DNA of 64,000 nt, from the NCBI GenBank assembly GCA_000632805.1, contig CP007444.1:1860001-1924000 (forward strand), read 5' to 3'. Below, piece after piece: positions 34,271 to 43,184 of this stretch. Each line of letters starts with the position of its first letter. Within the stretch, counting starts at the first letter, position 1. A model generated the notes under the pieces. That model did no database searches and was not told the origin of the DNA. It saw only the letters and a program-made list of their open reading frames with translations. Origin of the DNA: Dyella jiangningensis (GTDB lineage Bacteria; Pseudomonadota; Gammaproteobacteria; Xanthomonadales; Rhodanobacteraceae). Made by a program: the position numbers and the translations under genes.

Positions 34271-34307
34271 CTCTATCGGCGCATCGATTCGAACGTTGGA
34301 GAGCGCG

Positions 34308-35189
34308 ATGAGCATGCCATTTGCCCGTGATGTCGCTCGTGCCGCGGCCTCCACGCTGGCGATTCGCAAGGGTTACAGCGACATCCTGGCCTTGATCACG
34401 TCATCGGGCCCTTGGAGCCCCGCGGCTTTTGCCGCCATCGATGTGGCCGCGAGTTCGGATGCCCATGTAACGGGGTGCTATGTCGATGCCGAGGTGCGTT
34501 CGTTGCGCGGCAGGGATGCCGAGCCTACCGTGATGGCTCTGCTCACGGAGATACCCAGGGCAAGCCGTGACGATTACGACGCCTTTTCGGCGTTTGCCCA
34601 CGCACGCGGCGTGCACCACGTTTCCTGGATGTGTGCGCAAAGGGCGCCAGCATGGACGATGCGATCGATGGGCGCGTGGCATGACCTGATCGTACTGGAG
34701 CGCGATCTGGTAGAGCCCTCGCTCCTTGTCGACGTACTCGGAGAGGCACTTCTGACCTGTCGGACGCCTTGCCTCGTGCTGCCGCCACGTTGGGATAAAC
34801 CACTCTCCTTCAAGCGCATCGTGATCGGCTGGAACGGAGGCATCGAGGCGGCTCGCGCCATTCACGCCTCGCTGCCACTGGCGCAAATGGCCGAGCAAGT
34901 CACGATCCTGCGCGACAGCGCGCTTACCGAAGCCAACGAAGATCAGCAGGCCCCGCCGCTCGACCCTGTGACGTACCTGCGCGGCCATGGCGTGGAAGTC
35001 AGCGAGAAAGCACTGGACGCGAGCCCTCTGACAGCAGGCAAAGCCATGCTTGCCGAGTCCGCTCGCCTTTGCGCGGACTGCCTGGTCATGGGCGCATACG
35101 GACACGCTCGGACCCGGGAGCGCGTCCTTGGCGGCGCCACGAGGCACATTCTTCAACATGCTGAGATACCCGTGCTGATGCAGCACTAG
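34308..35189 (+). CDS. Tandem-domain universal stress protein
   Basis: 293 aa, two Usp-like halves. The first lacks the nucleotide signature. The second starts FKRIVIGWNGGIEAARAI and ends MGAYGHARTRERVLGGATRHIL, the canonical ATP-binding signature. Closest relative within the window is the tandem Usp at 8262-9089. GGAGAG lies before the ATG at 34308. No operator of its own; it follows the OmpA-like gene through a hairpin. Confidence 0.88.
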   Translation: MSMPFARDVARAAASTLAIRKGYSDILALITSSGPWSPAAFAAIDVAASSDAHVTGCYVDAEVRSLRGRDAEPTVMALLTEIPRASRDDYDAFSAFAHARGVHHVSWMCAQRAPAWTMRSMGAWHDLIVLERDLVEPSLLVDVLGEALLTCRTPCLVLPPRWDKPLSFKRIVIGWNGGIEAARAIHASLPLAQMAEQVTILRDSALTEANEDQQAPPLDPVTYLRGHGVEVSEKALDASPLTAGKAMLAESARLCADCLVMGAYGHARTRERVLGGATRHILQHAEIPVLMQH

Positions 35190-35241
35190 GCATGCCTTCA
35201 TGCCCGGCGGAACACCCATGCAAAGAGGAGATCGACGCCGC

Positions 35242-35430
35242 ATGCGGGGATGGACTGAGCGACGCTTCTATGCAAGCGCGTTGCAGCTCACGCTTCTGTT
35301 CACCACGATCATCAGCTCGTTCGCACTCATCGCCAACTGGAATGGCAACCCCGATCCATTGGTGGAGTGGCTGTGCGGCGTCAGCGCGGTACTGCTCGTG
35401 GCAGTCACCGTCGCCAAGGCCAAACTCTGA
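35242..35430 (+). CDS. Small two-helix membrane protein, paralogue of the one at 15599
   Basis: About 62 aa from the ATG at 35242, chosen because AGAGGAG lies 11 nt upstream; ATG at 35218 is possible. Two hydrophobic helices surround NGNPDPLVEWLCGVSAVLLVAV. The block VEWxCG is shared with the small protein at 15599-15805, and both genes lie next to Usp genes. No known function; a membrane partner of Usp proteins is a reasonable hypothesis. Confidence 0.65.
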   Translation: MRGWTERRFYASALQLTLLFTTIISSFALIANWNGNPDPLVEWLCGVSAVLLVAVTVAKAKL

Positions 35431-35819
35431 CGTCGGCCAAGGCTCACGACGATCCTGGCCTTGAATGACAGGTGCAAGGCGCACATGCAGCGCGCCCGCC
35501 GCCGGACCTGCTCGGTGATGCCACGACAATGTTCGCTCGATATACATCACGACCAGATAGAGGTCGGGCCCGCTTATCGCAGAGGTGGCCTCGTCACCTC
35601 CAGCAAGGCGATCCGGGCAAACCCATCCTATCGGCCGGCAGTCACGCTTCTTGAGCTCACGAGCTGGATTGGGCGCTTGCGCGGCAAGCACGCTTGATCG
35701 TGGCCCTGAACGTACTACGATGCTGGTGCACTGCGCTCACCAAAAATGCACAAACGCGGCACCTAAGATACGTGCATGGCTCGATGGGGCCTTTGAGGGA
35801 GCGATGAGGGGAGGGGAGG
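35431..35819 (+). other. Gene-less spacer
   Basis: 389 bases between the small membrane protein and the EAL gene. Several short frames exist on both strands but none has a ribosome site, a recognisable product or consistent codon use. No Crp/Fnr-type palindrome is present, which marks the right border of the regulon. Confidence 0.5.
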
Positions 35820-38039
35820 ATGCTCAAGCGGTCGTGGGCAGTATTCATGCTTGCCTTAACCACGCTTCCCGTGGGCGCCGCGCCGACGTCCATCCGCGTT
35901 GTAAGCGACAACAATTACCCTCCGTACCTCTTTATCGACGCTGACAACAATCCGCGCGGGTACCTCGTGGACGAATGGGCGCTGTGGGAGAAGAAAACCG
36001 GCGTCAAGGTCGATCTCATAGCCACGGATTGGTCTACTGCGCAAAAAATGCTGTTGGCCGGTGACGCGGACGTCATCGACATGATGTTCGAAACTCCCGC
36101 CAGGAAGCTGCAATACGACTTCACCGCGCCCTATGCGAGGGTGCGCGTCAATATCTACGTCGATGCATCCATATCCGGCATCGACGACGTCCAGTCGCTG
36201 AAGGGCTTCGCGGTCGGCGTGGAACGCGGTGATGCATGCGTCGAGCGTCTAGCCAGAGACGGGATCACCAATGTCCAGCTGTTCAATGGGTATACGGACA
36301 TGATCGCTGCCGTCGGGCACAAGGACGTCCGTATCCTCTGCATGGATGAATTGCCCGCCAACTACTACCTCTACAAGGCGCGCGGCAAGGCAAGCTTTTC
36401 CAAATCCTTCGAGTACTACGCGGGCGAGTTCAGGCGCGGGGTGAGGAAGGGCGATCTTGCGACCATCGCACTGGTCGAGAAGGGCATGAAAGAGATAACA
36501 CCCCAGGAGCGCGAGGCGCTGCGCCGGAGGTGGATGGGGCAGCCCGTGAGCTTTACGCCGTATGCGCAGGTTTTGGGCTATGCGCTCCTGGTCGTCGGCG
36601 TGATCGGCGTGCTCCTGGCGATATGGGTGGTCACGCTTCGACGCGCAGTCAGCCGGCGAACGAAAGACCTGGGCTTCCTGTCTTTCCACGACGCCCTTAC
36701 CGGGCTACCAAACCGCGCCCTGTTGATCGATCGCCTCGATCACGCGATACGCCTGGGGCAGGCGGAAACCATCGCAGTCCTCCTGATCGATCTTGATCAC
36801 TTCAGCCGGATCATCGAGAGCCTCGGCCACGCCTGTGGAGACCAGCTCGTCAAACAGGTTGCCAACCGACTGACGGGCAGTATCGAACACATCCACACCT
36901 TTGCCCGCACGAGCGTGGACGTCTTTGCACTGGTCATACAGGGCGATCTGACGCCGGCGATGATCGCCGCGACTGCCGAAAAAGTCCTGCGCCTGGTCAG
37001 CCAGGAGATAGTGCTCGATGGAAATCGGGTGTTCATCAGCGCGAGTATTGGCATCAGCGCCTATCCCGGCGACGGCAACGATGGCGCGCTTCTGCTCAAG
37101 CATGCCGGCGCCGCGCGAAGCCTGGCTCGGCGCGAGGGCGGCGGGCGGTTCAAGTTCTATCGGGCCGCGCTCACGGCCAATGCCCAGGAACTGATCCACA
37201 TGGGGGCAGGGTTGCGTCGTGCCCTGCAGGAGGATGAGTTCCTGCTTCTGTACCAGCCCCAGATAGAGATAAGCACGGGGGCCGTGGTTGGCGTCGAGGC
37301 GTTGCTTCGCTGGAACCTGGCGGGACGACTGATAGGTCCTGATCAGTTCATTCCGTATGCGGAAGAAACCGGCCTTATCGAAGGCATTGGTGACTGGGTT
37401 CTGCAGACAGCCTGTCACCAGCTGGCCAAATGGTTGAGACTCGGGCTTCCGCCCATGCGCGTGGCCGTCAACCTGTCGCCCAAACAGTTCGCCAACAGCG
37501 CCTTGCTCGATCATGTCGCCGATGCGCTCGGAGCTGCCGGACTTCCGCCAGAGCTTCTCGAGTTGGAGATCACCGAAGGGTGCTTTCTACAACGCGAGGC
37601 GTCGGTACTGGCATTCCTGGACAAGCTGCGCGAAACAGGCGTGAGCCTGGCGATCGATGATTTCGGGACTGGTTATTCCTCGCTGGCGTACCTGCGCCGA
37701 TTTCCGGTCCAGATACTCAAGATCGACAAGACGTTCCTGACGGAGATCCCCGGAGACCGCCAAGCCGAAGCCCTGGTATCGGCCATCGTCGTCATGGCCC
37801 GCGGCCTCAGCCTGAAAGTGCTCGCCGAAGGCGTGGAAAACCACGCCCAGTGGTCCTTCCTGAAAGACATCGGCTGCGACTTGGCACAAGGCTGGCTTCT
37901 CGGCGCCCCCATGAGCGCGGAAGCCTTCATGGACTGGTACAAGGAAAGATCCGGGAGGGCTGAAGCCAAGCGGGCAAAGACCAACAGCCGAAACCAGAAA
38001 TGGCGTTATGTTGTCACGCCAGTAGAAACAAATACTTAG
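35820..38039 (+). CDS. Periplasmic-sensor EAL protein with degenerate GGDEF domain
   Basis: 739 aa. Signal peptide (1-20), then a bacterial extracellular solute-binding family 3 domain (about 22-240) that should sense an amino-acid-like ligand in the periplasm. One membrane helix (about 243-265, LGYALLVVGVIGVLLAIWVV) follows. The GGDEF-like domain (about 280-430) has its signature replaced by RTSVDVFALV, so no c-di-GMP synthesis is expected. The EAL domain (about 450-700) is intact with GVEALLRW, EITEGC and IDDFGTGYSS, so it should degrade c-di-GMP. The final 25-30 residues (TNSRNQKWR...) lie past the EAL fold and may be encoded by inserted DNA. Confidence 0.9.
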   Translation: MLKRSWAVFMLALTTLPVGAAPTSIRVVSDNNYPPYLFIDADNNPRGYLVDEWALWEKKTGVKVDLIATDWSTAQKMLLAGDADVIDMMFETPARKLQYDFTAPYARVRVNIYVDASISGIDDVQSLKGFAVGVERGDACVERLARDGITNVQLFNGYTDMIAAVGHKDVRILCMDELPANYYLYKARGKASFSKSFEYYAGEFRRGVRKGDLATIALVEKGMKEITPQEREALRRRWMGQPVSFTPYAQVLGYALLVVGVIGVLLAIWVVTLRRAVSRRTKDLGFLSFHDALTGLPNRALLIDRLDHAIRLGQAETIAVLLIDLDHFSRIIESLGHACGDQLVKQVANRLTGSIEHIHTFARTSVDVFALVIQGDLTPAMIAATAEKVLRLVSQEIVLDGNRVFISASIGISAYPGDGNDGALLLKHAGAARSLARREGGGRFKFYRAALTANAQELIHMGAGLRRALQEDEFLLLYQPQIEISTGAVVGVEALLRWNLAGRLIGPDQFIPYAEETGLIEGIGDWVLQTACHQLAKWLRLGLPPMRVAVNLSPKQFANSALLDHVADALGAAGLPPELLELEITEGCFLQREASVLAFLDKLRETGVSLAIDDFGTGYSSLAYLRRFPVQILKIDKTFLTEIPGDRQAEALVSAIVVMARGLSLKVLAEGVENHAQWSFLKDIGCDLAQGWLLGAPMSAEAFMDWYKERSGRAEAKRAKTNSRNQKWRYVVTPVETNT

Positions 38040-38129
38040 GGCGGCGCAGCGTGAAAGGGTAACGCCTTTAGTTGGCGGGCACTTCAACTAAAGTTGTTAC
38101 TTTGCCTCGGCCGTAAGTAAGTGCGTTAC
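38009..38129. repeat. Candidate left end of the Tn7-like element (TnsB-site-like repeats)
   Basis: Three related 16-mers lie here: GTAACGCCTTTAGTTG at 38059-38074 (+), GTAACAACTTTAGTTG on the minus strand (38085-38100) and GTAACGCACTTACTTA on the minus strand (38114-38129). A weaker fourth copy, GTCACGCCAGTAG, starts at 38014. TGTTGTCA at 38009 would fit the TGT terminus of Tn7-type elements and lies inside the last codons of the EAL gene. The first two repeats also form an imperfect stem-loop that could end EAL transcription. No matching right end or target duplication was found in the window. Confidence 0.4.
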
Positions 38130-38154
38130 TTCGTCCGGGACCGCTCCGCGCCCG

Positions 38155-39288
38155 TCAATGCGTGCAACCAAAGCTGAAAAACGCTGCTGGGGACGGAGTG
38201 CATCCCGAGTGATTTCTGTGTCGATACTCCCCGAGTACGCGTCGCGCTCGAGCTTTAAGCAGCGCAGGCAGTGAACTCACCGCGTTGGCGAGTTGTTGTG
38301 CCGCCTCGGCCGGCCCGGGTCCCGCTTTGCTCGCCCGATGAATCTCCTGTCCCGCGGCAATGCTTGCGCGGTATTTCGGCCATGAATGACGCAAGGATCG
38401 CCGCAGGTCGACCTGTTCGGTGAGACAACTTATAGATCTGCGGGTTGCTTCCGTATTTGGGGCGAGCACGAGTCTTCCAGTGAGGTCCGGAAGCAACAAC
38501 TGTTGGTCGTGGCGCACAGATCTCACTCCGCGCTCACCAATCGCAATGGCGCCCTCGAATAAGGAAACAAGGAGGTCGGAGGCCAGGTCGTCGCCGAAGT
38601 CAAAGTTTTCTGACTGGAGAAAAGTCACAAAATTGGTTGCCACTTGGGGGCACAAGAAGAGGAGGCTGTTCGATAGCCTGTCCTCGATCCGTGGAGGGAG
38701 TTGCCATACGCATGCATGGCAAAGGGCATATACCAGGGCAACGTACTCGGGGAGCTCTCCATCGCTGAGAGCAATGACGGTATCCATCTCCGCCGCCCTG
38801 ACGCCCTCCAGATCCAGGCACTCCCAAGAGGCGATAGCCGCGTCCTCGACAAGTACAAGATCCAGATCGGCCAGCAGATCATGCAGCAAGCGTACGGTCA
38901 TATCGATGGAGGGAGGCCCACCGTACAAGAATGGTTCGATCTCTTTTAGAAGCCAGTATTTCGAGTCGGGCACTCGCTGAGTGATGCGGTCGTACAGATT
39001 AAATCGAGCCGGCTCACCGGATTTGGCATCTGATCCATGGATTTCAGGCGTATAGGCGCCATCGGGGCTTCGACCTAGATCATGTGCTCGTTCAAGGATT
39101 TTTGGGGCCAGCCTCAAAGGGAGCGGTGGTGGGTTCTCAGCGAACGCAAAGACCTCAAAAGGCGTGATCGGCAGCAGAAGCTGGGCATTAAGCGGAGCCA
39201 GGCTTGAGCACTTGAAATGACGCTTCAGATACCGTGCCCACAGTCTTGGGCCAATGCGCTGTACATCATCTTTTGAATGGCGCCCCAT
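38155..39288 (-). CDS. Hypothetical protein upstream of the Tn7-like operon
   Basis: 377 aa; I do not recognise the family. It is soluble, mostly helical, with no signal peptide, no membrane segment and no catalytic motif I can name. Notable stretches are LLPITPFEVFAFAENPPPLPLRL near the N-terminus and a Leu/Asp-rich middle (LLHDLLADLDLVLVEDAA). The C-terminus is basic. Codon use is like the tns genes. It is divergent from tnsA, with an inverted repeat at 39318-39340 just before its start. It lies between the candidate element end and tnsA, so it is probably part of the element. Confidence 0.7.
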   Translation of the reverse strand: MGRHSKDDVQRIGPRLWARYLKRHFKCSSLAPLNAQLLLPITPFEVFAFAENPPPLPLRLAPKILERAHDLGRSPDGAYTPEIHGSDAKSGEPARFNLYDRITQRVPDSKYWLLKEIEPFLYGGPPSIDMTVRLLHDLLADLDLVLVEDAAIASWECLDLEGVRAAEMDTVIALSDGELPEYVALVYALCHACVWQLPPRIEDRLSNSLLFLCPQVATNFVTFLQSENFDFGDDLASDLLVSLFEGAIAIGERGVRSVRHDQQLLLPDLTGRLVLAPNTEATRRSISCLTEQVDLRRSLRHSWPKYRASIAAGQEIHRASKAGPGPAEAAQQLANAVSSLPALLKARARRVLGEYRHRNHSGCTPSPAAFFSFGCTH

Positions 39289-39317
39289 CGAAGACCGTCC
39301 CTAGCGACGGATAAAAA

Positions 39318-39340
39318 AATATCCGTTCGAGACGGATATT
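39318..39340. promoter_or_regulatory. Inverted repeat AATATCCG/CGGATATT
   Basis: A perfect 8-bp inverted repeat with a 7-nt spacer, 30 nt upstream of the ATG at 39288 and in AT-rich DNA. It has the size of a repressor operator for the divergent promoters of the 377-aa gene and tnsA. Confidence 0.5.
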
Positions 39341-39400
39341 CGGTGAAGAATCTACTGTGCTGCAAGGTTCGCCGCAGGGCAAAACCGTAAGAATTTTGTG

Positions 39401-39440
39401 AAAAACAAAAAAATAGCCAGCCCTTGCAGGGGCTGGCTAT
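39401..39440 (-). terminator. Rho-independent terminator, minus strand
   Basis: Perfect 11-bp stem (ATAGCCAGCCC 39413-39423 with GGGCTGGCTAT 39430-39440, 6-nt loop). On the minus strand it is followed by a T-rich tract at 39413-39401 (seven T, G, five T). It is a textbook intrinsic terminator for a transcript coming from the right, where no minus-strand gene is visible. Confidence 0.8.
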
Positions 39441-39560
39441 CGGCACGGGTGTGTGGACCCGTGTGTTACAGCCGAAAGCGTAAGGCGCCGCGTAGCGGGC
39501 GTCAACGGGTGGCCTTGGCCATTCCCGGCTGTTACTCGCGTGCCACAGCCCTCTGGAGGG
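39401..39560 (-). ncRNA. Candidate structured small RNA upstream of tnsA
   Basis: Read on the minus strand, the segment contains a long-range stem (AACAGCCG near 39530 with CGGCTGT near 39470), a local hairpin CACGGGT/ACCCGTG (39444-39463) and then the intrinsic terminator at 39440-39401. No protein-like frame with a ribosome site is present on this strand. The 5' end is not defined and no promoter was identified. It may be a trans-acting RNA, an antisense RNA to the tnsA leader, or only a leftover of another element. Confidence 0.4.
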
Positions 39561-39565
39561 AGAAG

Positions 39566-40255
39566 ATGGCGCGCACAAAGCAAAAGGCCTCAGAGCAGAG
39601 GGAAAAAACGCCAGCACAGGAGCGCCGCAATGAGCTGGCCGCGGCCATCCGAGCGCGCGGTGAGCGGGGCAGCAACATCTGGCTACTCCGCCCTCCGTTT
39701 CAAAGCCGGGATCTCGTACTTAATAGCGACTTACAGTTCGAGGCCTTCTACGTCGTAGAGGGTGAGCCGACCTTCAGACAGATTCGATATCTGCCGGGAT
39801 GGTACCAAGCTCATGAGCACGAGAGTCCAAGCGATGCATCCAAGGATTTTGCTGTTGTTACCACCCTTGATGAGCAGGAATTCTCCGTCCGCCTAGCCTT
39901 TGATGCTAATCCGGGCGAGACGGCCAATGCATTGACGCCTCTCCACGGCGAGATTCGTGTCCATATCGGCGTACTGGATAGTCACATTCAGCGCGTCGAA
40001 AATTGGCGGCGAGTAATTCCGTGCATCCGGCGCGTTCGACTTCATGCCACCTCGGCTATCGAGCGACAGATCGCCCTTATGGTGCATGCGCGGAGGAGAC
40101 TCAGTCTACGCGACCTACGTGAGCGCTTCCTTGATGTCGACGCCGCGATCTTCTTCGGTTCGGTCGCGATTCTGCTCCGTCGTCGTGAATTGCAATCCGA
40201 CCTCGATACCCGTCCGTGGTCCCTCAACACGTGCGTGTGGACTGAAGCGCCATGA
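39566..40255 (+). CDS. tnsA: TnsA-like protein with degenerate active site
   Basis: 229 aa. In Tn7, TnsA cuts the 5' ends of the element so that transposition is cut-and-paste. The stretch NSDLQFEAFYVVEGEPTFRQI aligns by eye with the Tn7 TnsA block around catalytic Glu63, but the Glu position is Gln57 (a Glu follows at 59). KDFAVVT keeps Asp94 (Tn7 Asp114). The QVK motif (Gln130-Lys132) reads RLA at 109-111. The nuclease is therefore probably inactive, and the protein may only bridge TnsB and TnsC. GGAGGG precedes the ATG at 39566. The stop overlaps tnsB by 4 nt. The assignment rests on position and partial motif match. Confidence 0.6.
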   Translation: MARTKQKASEQREKTPAQERRNELAAAIRARGERGSNIWLLRPPFQSRDLVLNSDLQFEAFYVVEGEPTFRQIRYLPGWYQAHEHESPSDASKDFAVVTTLDEQEFSVRLAFDANPGETANALTPLHGEIRVHIGVLDSHIQRVENWRRVIPCIRRVRLHATSAIERQIALMVHARRRLSLRDLRERFLDVDAAIFFGSVAILLRRRELQSDLDTRPWSLNTCVWTEAP

Positions 40256-42243
40256 CGCCACCACGTTTCACTCGGCGTACGGCGCCATGGGACAGGCTGG
40301 ACTATTGCCAATGGCCGCAAGTTAGCATCGATGGCTACGGCGCACTTGCTCAGCGAAAAATCACGGTCCTCGCTGAAGCGATAAAGGGCTATATCGACGG
40401 ACAACCCTTCGAAAAAAGCCTAGAAAAGGACGGCATCTATCGTCAAACCCTCCTTCGAGCATTCAATCGGTGCATCACGACCGACGGAAGCGGGCGCGTA
40501 TATGGCTGGAGTGCGCTATGCCCCGGTCTTCGAGTTCGATCCAACGAGCGACGTAAGCCACTAGTTCAAAGCGGGCGAAACAAACGTGGCGGAATGAGTG
40601 GAGCGCTGACCTTATTTCTTCGCCAGCGCGTGGAGATTGCAAGTAAATTCGAGGCTTACCTACTAGGGAACGCCAAGCGCGCTGACGGTCATGAGGCGCG
40701 ATTGCGGCACAAATCAGCCCACCAGAAGTTTATACAGTTGTGCGAGGAAGAGGGTGTCGAGTCCTGGGAGTGGCCGCTGTGTGTGCGGCGAAGAGGCCGC
40801 GAATCTATCCGCCAGCATGTAGAGCGCTTTCTTGATTTGCGCTACGACGATGTCGTGGGAAGCCAGTACGGGATGCGGGCAAAGGCGCGATCGCATACGA
40901 GCAATGGATATGAGAGTCGGCTGTCAGCGTGCCGCCCGTTTGACATCGTCGAGATGGACGAGCATAAGTGCGGTTTCATCGGATCCATTGGCATTCCGAC
41001 GCCGGAGGGCGTGCGCTGGCTACCAATTGAACGCCTTACCATCCTTTTAGTGGTGGACCGCTGGCTTCGGTTGATTCTGGGGTACAAGATCATCTTTCGG
41101 CGCGAAGCCAATGCGGATGATGTGTTGGATGCCTTGCACAGCGCGATATCCCACGAGGCGCCGAGAAGTCACTGTCTTGGCTTTGAAGCCCAATCGACAC
41201 TTGGCCTGCCCGAGGCGGCCAGTGCGAGCCTTGATCGGTGTGGATTCAATCAGCTTCTCTTTGACAACGCCCTGATTCATCTCGCCACGGACGTGTCCGA
41301 TAGGGCACGCGACTTCATTGGCTGCGACTTCAACTTTGGACCCGTGAGACGCTTTGAGCGTCGTGCAACCATAGAGAATGTCTTTGGGGGCTTAGAGAGA
41401 TTGGGCTTCTGCCGCCTTCCCACGACGGTGGGAAGCGCGCCTCATGACCCTCGGCGTCAGGAGGCTGAAAAGGCCGCAGTTAAAGCTAGGCTGACAGCCA
41501 AAGAAATCATCGACCTGGTGGAAAGCGTCATCGTCGACCACAACCGTCGAACGTCCAAATCAAATTTCGGGTCAGAACCTGTAACGCGACTGAAGGCGGC
41601 ATGGTACGACGTAGATGGGACGGGGGTGATATTCCCGTATATGCCGCCGACCGCCAAAGGCGTGGCAAGTCTGGACGTGTCGGTGGTCCCAGTCACCATT
41701 CGAGGCAACAAATCCAAAGGTCGACGACCCTACTTTACCTTTGAGGGCGAGACCTACACCGGTACCGAGATGGCGCGCGACTGGGAGCTTATCAACACGC
41801 TGGTGTTCGCCTATGTCAGTCGGCATGCCATACGAGAGATTCGCATTTTTAGTAAGTCAGGCGCTTTCATCGATACAGCTACGGTGATGGGTCGCTGGCG
41901 CCATACAGAGCACACCCGTGAATTGCGCAAGCACATCAACGATCTCATCCAAGACGGATATCTCCGCGTGCGTTACGAGGACTGTCCTGTACATCAGTTT
42001 CTCGGCTCAATCATGTCCTCCAAGGCGCCCAAGAAGAGCCTCAGCGCGCTCGCAGAGGATCAAGTGGCGCGCAATGTCCGATCTCGCGATCCTGCAGCGG
42101 GGCGAAACGACTTAGTCGCAACCGATGAGACCTCGCATCGATCCGCGTCTGAGGCAACGAAGGAGGACGGGGCTGGCGCCCCCGAAGATGACGAATTTCT
42201 TGACTATCGTGAGCTGACGGCTTTTGAAGGAGCAGCCGGATGA
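40252..42243 (+). CDS. tnsB: TnsB-like DDE transposase
   Basis: 663 aa. The integrase core carries Asp236 (IVEMDEHKCG), Asp338 (LLFDNALIH) and Glu376 (RRATIENVFGGLER), the D-D-35-E layout of retroviral-integrase-fold transposases such as TnsB, TniA and MuA. The N-terminal 190 residues contain helical DNA-binding segments (REALARAF-like helices), and the C-terminal acidic tail (after about 620) should contact TnsC. It joins the 3' ends of the element to target DNA. Overlaps tnsA and tnsC by 4 nt each. Confidence 0.93.
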   Translation: MTPPRFTRRTAPWDRLDYCQWPQVSIDGYGALAQRKITVLAEAIKGYIDGQPFEKSLEKDGIYRQTLLRAFNRCITTDGSGRVYGWSALCPGLRVRSNERRKPLVQSGRNKRGGMSGALTLFLRQRVEIASKFEAYLLGNAKRADGHEARLRHKSAHQKFIQLCEEEGVESWEWPLCVRRRGRESIRQHVERFLDLRYDDVVGSQYGMRAKARSHTSNGYESRLSACRPFDIVEMDEHKCGFIGSIGIPTPEGVRWLPIERLTILLVVDRWLRLILGYKIIFRREANADDVLDALHSAISHEAPRSHCLGFEAQSTLGLPEAASASLDRCGFNQLLFDNALIHLATDVSDRARDFIGCDFNFGPVRRFERRATIENVFGGLERLGFCRLPTTVGSAPHDPRRQEAEKAAVKARLTAKEIIDLVESVIVDHNRRTSKSNFGSEPVTRLKAAWYDVDGTGVIFPYMPPTAKGVASLDVSVVPVTIRGNKSKGRRPYFTFEGETYTGTEMARDWELINTLVFAYVSRHAIREIRIFSKSGAFIDTATVMGRWRHTEHTRELRKHINDLIQDGYLRVRYEDCPVHQFLGSIMSSKAPKKSLSALAEDQVARNVRSRDPAAGRNDLVATDETSHRSASEATKEDGAGAPEDDEFLDYRELTAFEGAAG

Positions 42244-43181
42244 GTGTTGCCAAGGTCATGGCGCCCGACCGAGATGAATACTGGAACGATCATCCCATCA
42301 TAGTGGAGTGTGCCGTACTGCCAACGCGCGCCGTTAAGGACGCGGTTGCCCGAACATTGCAAATGGCACGAAAAGCCCGCTCATCCATCGCCTTCTGGGC
42401 GGATCCGTTAACGGGAAAATCGTTCTGCATTCAGGCTATCAGGAGGGCTGTCGAAGAAGAGTTCCCAGGGTCCGGCGTTTTAATGCTGGAGTCGGTAGAA
42501 GACACGAAGCAGGCCGAGGGAAGGCTCTTGACAAGCATTCTGAAATCAATTGGTTTTGCGCATAAGGTAGACCGCGATTTGGCGGAAAAACGCGACCAGG
42601 TTAAGCGTGCACTATTGGCACTGTCTGGCCAAGCCAGGCGCATCTTCATCATCATTGATGAGGCGCAGGAGATGACAAATAACGAGTACGCATGGCTTAA
42701 GGCGGTTATCAATGGGTTGTCCACCTCCGGCATCAAAGTCTCAACTATTCTCTTTGGTCAGCGCGAACTCCAGTCCCGCAAGACGGATCTTGAACTGCAC
42801 GGTCGATCGGATCTATCTGAGCGATTCATTCGCAGCTTGAGGGAATTTCGAGGTGTTCGCGTTGAAGCCGATTGGCTTGCCATCTGCGAGGCGCTCGACA
42901 CGTACTCCGAGTATCCCAAGGGAAGTGGCTGGTCCTACGCGAAGTCGCTCTTTCCGCAGGCCTACGACTCGGGGTTTCGGTTCGCGAGCGTGGCGCCGGT
43001 TATCTGGGAAAAGATCAGGGCTCTTGTTCCACGGGAAATGCTCAAGAAAGGACTGACGATGGAGATGATGGCTGCATTTCTTGCTGAGCTATGCCTCGCA
43101 TGCCGACATCTTGACGACCCTTCCTTCGAGATTCCTGGAACGCTAATAGATAAGGCCGTGAAAGTAGCCATGAGGGGATAG
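42240..43181 (+). CDS. tnsC: TnsC-like AAA+ transposition regulator
   Basis: 313 aa AAA+ ATPase. Walker A is ADPLTGKS at 54-61, where the first Gly is Ala. Walker B is RIFIIIDEAQEM with Asp140-Glu141. ILFGQRELQ holds the sensor-I polar residue. TnsC/TniB proteins choose the target with TniQ/TnsD, form filaments on DNA and stimulate the transposase. The next gene follows 3 nt after the stop. Confidence 0.9.
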   Translation: MSVAKVMAPDRDEYWNDHPIIVECAVLPTRAVKDAVARTLQMARKARSSIAFWADPLTGKSFCIQAIRRAVEEEFPGSGVLMLESVEDTKQAEGRLLTSILKSIGFAHKVDRDLAEKRDQVKRALLALSGQARRIFIIIDEAQEMTNNEYAWLKAVINGLSTSGIKVSTILFGQRELQSRKTDLELHGRSDLSERFIRSLREFRGVRVEADWLAICEALDTYSEYPKGSGWSYAKSLFPQAYDSGFRFASVAPVIWEKIRALVPREMLKKGLTMEMMAAFLAELCLACRHLDDPSFEIPGTLIDKAVKVAMRG

Positions 43182-43184
43182 GAC

